DNA from: Euclidia mi
Lineage: Eukaryota; Arthropoda; Insecta; Lepidoptera; Erebidae
Assembly: GCA_944739405.2 (NCBI GenBank)
Contig: OX123205.2
Coordinates: forward strand, 41,126,475 to 41,190,474
Direction: 5' to 3'
DNA: 64,000 bases
Under the pieces are notes generated by a model. That model had not been told where the DNA came from and did no database searches. It saw only the letters and a program-made list of their open reading frames with translations. Below, piece after piece: positions 63,360 through 64,000 of this stretch. The stretch's first letter is position 1; the number at the start of each line of letters is the position of its first letter. Position numbers and translations under genes: made by a program.

Positions 63360-63548
63360 CACGAAAAAGAAAACAACACACATTTCTTCACTCTAATAAA
63401 ATCTAAACCTCAGTCGCTCATCAAACTGCCCTACATCGGTAACCAAACACATTCGTTCTTGAGCACCTACGGCACTTTTCATGCGGGTGACGTGCTCTCC
63501 GCGACAAATACACTGCGAGACATCAAAAATAGCGCATTGGATTTATGA
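63360..63548 (+). pseudogene. possible Penelope-like element fragment
   Basis: The end of the 114-codon frame reads SLIKLPYIGNQTHSF, then TYGTFHAGDVLSATNTLRDI and KNSALDL before the stop. The pattern 'LPYI...(T)..TLR...K..' resembles the linker between RT and the GIY-YIG nuclease in Penelope-like elements. Only about 45 residues are available, no RT or nuclease is adjacent, and the first half of the frame is the dispersed repeat. Weak call. Confidence 0.25.
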
Positions 63549-64000
63549 ACAAAGATATTACCATTCTGTCGCTTAAACTGACTATCGATGTTTAAGTTTT
63601 GGAACTTGCCATAGTAAAGTCTAATTTTGCCATAGTTTTGATGTTCTTAAGTACTCCCATGTGACCTAAATGGATAAATCAATTTGAATTTGTTCAGTTA
63701 TAGTAGGTACACCATAGATCTCCATAAAGTCATCCGCTAGGATTTCCACCATGACACAAAAAAAAGGCAGCCACAGCTTACTACTACACTAATATTAGAA
63801 AGATGTAATTTTGTGAGTGTGAACGTAAAGTTCTTACTATATTACGTTAACATTTTGAACAGTTTTCAATGAAGTTTTAAAATAAATAAATAGATTCAAA
63901 ATGGCATAGATCGCGATAGGCTATTACATTAAAATAATCAACACTCACGCAAGCAAAATCTCGGCAAAAGTGAAAATAAAATAATACATCTCTTAGCTCT
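63549..64000. other. no confident feature
   Basis: 'ctacactaatattagaaaga ... ttttgtgagtgtga' at about 63785-63825 resembles a Helitron-like 5' end. No 3' end is in the window. Confidence 0.4.

Overview
This window looks like AT-rich intergenic DNA from a moth or butterfly (Lepidoptera). The evidence is the repeat content: tRNA-headed SINEs with the tail that reads 'gcaataggctcgcc ... cctctgcctacc', A|TC...CTAG|T Helitron-like repeats containing 'aaagctgaagagtttg', RTE 3' ends reading 'tgtccagcagtgga', and CR1/Jockey-, RTE- and Gypsy-type retroelements. I found no confident host protein-coding gene, rRNA or functional tRNA gene in 64 kb. Every long open frame belongs to a mobile element or to a tandem repeat.

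Layout. 1-17 kb: SINE copies, short inverted-repeat (MITE-like) elements and Helitron-like pieces, including a nest at 5.7-7.3 kb (outer inverted-repeat element > inner inverted-repeat element > 5'-truncated LINE with a perfect 16-bp target duplication). 17.2-19.2 kb: a decayed LINE whose RT frame is long but carries Asn at a catalytic Asp position. 20.8-35.9 kb: a roughly 2.5-kb segmental duplication. Copy 1 is at 20.8-23.3 kb. Copy 2 (24.4-35.9 kb) is split by an 8.6-kb Gypsy-type LTR element (25013-33643, minus strand, 4-bp target duplication ACGT, tRNA-Lys-type primer site), which is itself split by a 4.06-kb LINE (26057-30119, target duplication GTAGGTT).

36.9-42.4 kb: an exon-like sequence followed 0.4 kb later by a Helitron-like element carrying a second copy of it, then two Helitron-like elements joined head to tail (one holding a 111-bp, 12-unit minisatellite), then a 120-bp, 8-unit minisatellite. 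43.2-47.0 kb: another Helitron-like element and a 2.85-kb foldback-like element with about 400-bp inverted arms. 48.0-54.4 kb: a GC-rich LINE-derived insertion, a SINE whose head resembles the RTE 5' end, a complete-length but broken RTE element (49051-52608) holding a solo LTR, and a 3' LINE fragment. 54.7-64 kb: a TA-flanked MITE, a hAT-like element with an 8-bp target duplication (58460-59313), two strong hairpins and more SINE/Helitron pieces.

The genes here do not form a pathway. They are parasites inserted into one another, and the nesting gives a relative timeline: segmental duplication, then the LTR element, then the LINE inside it. All family assignments come from motifs read by eye, without database comparison.
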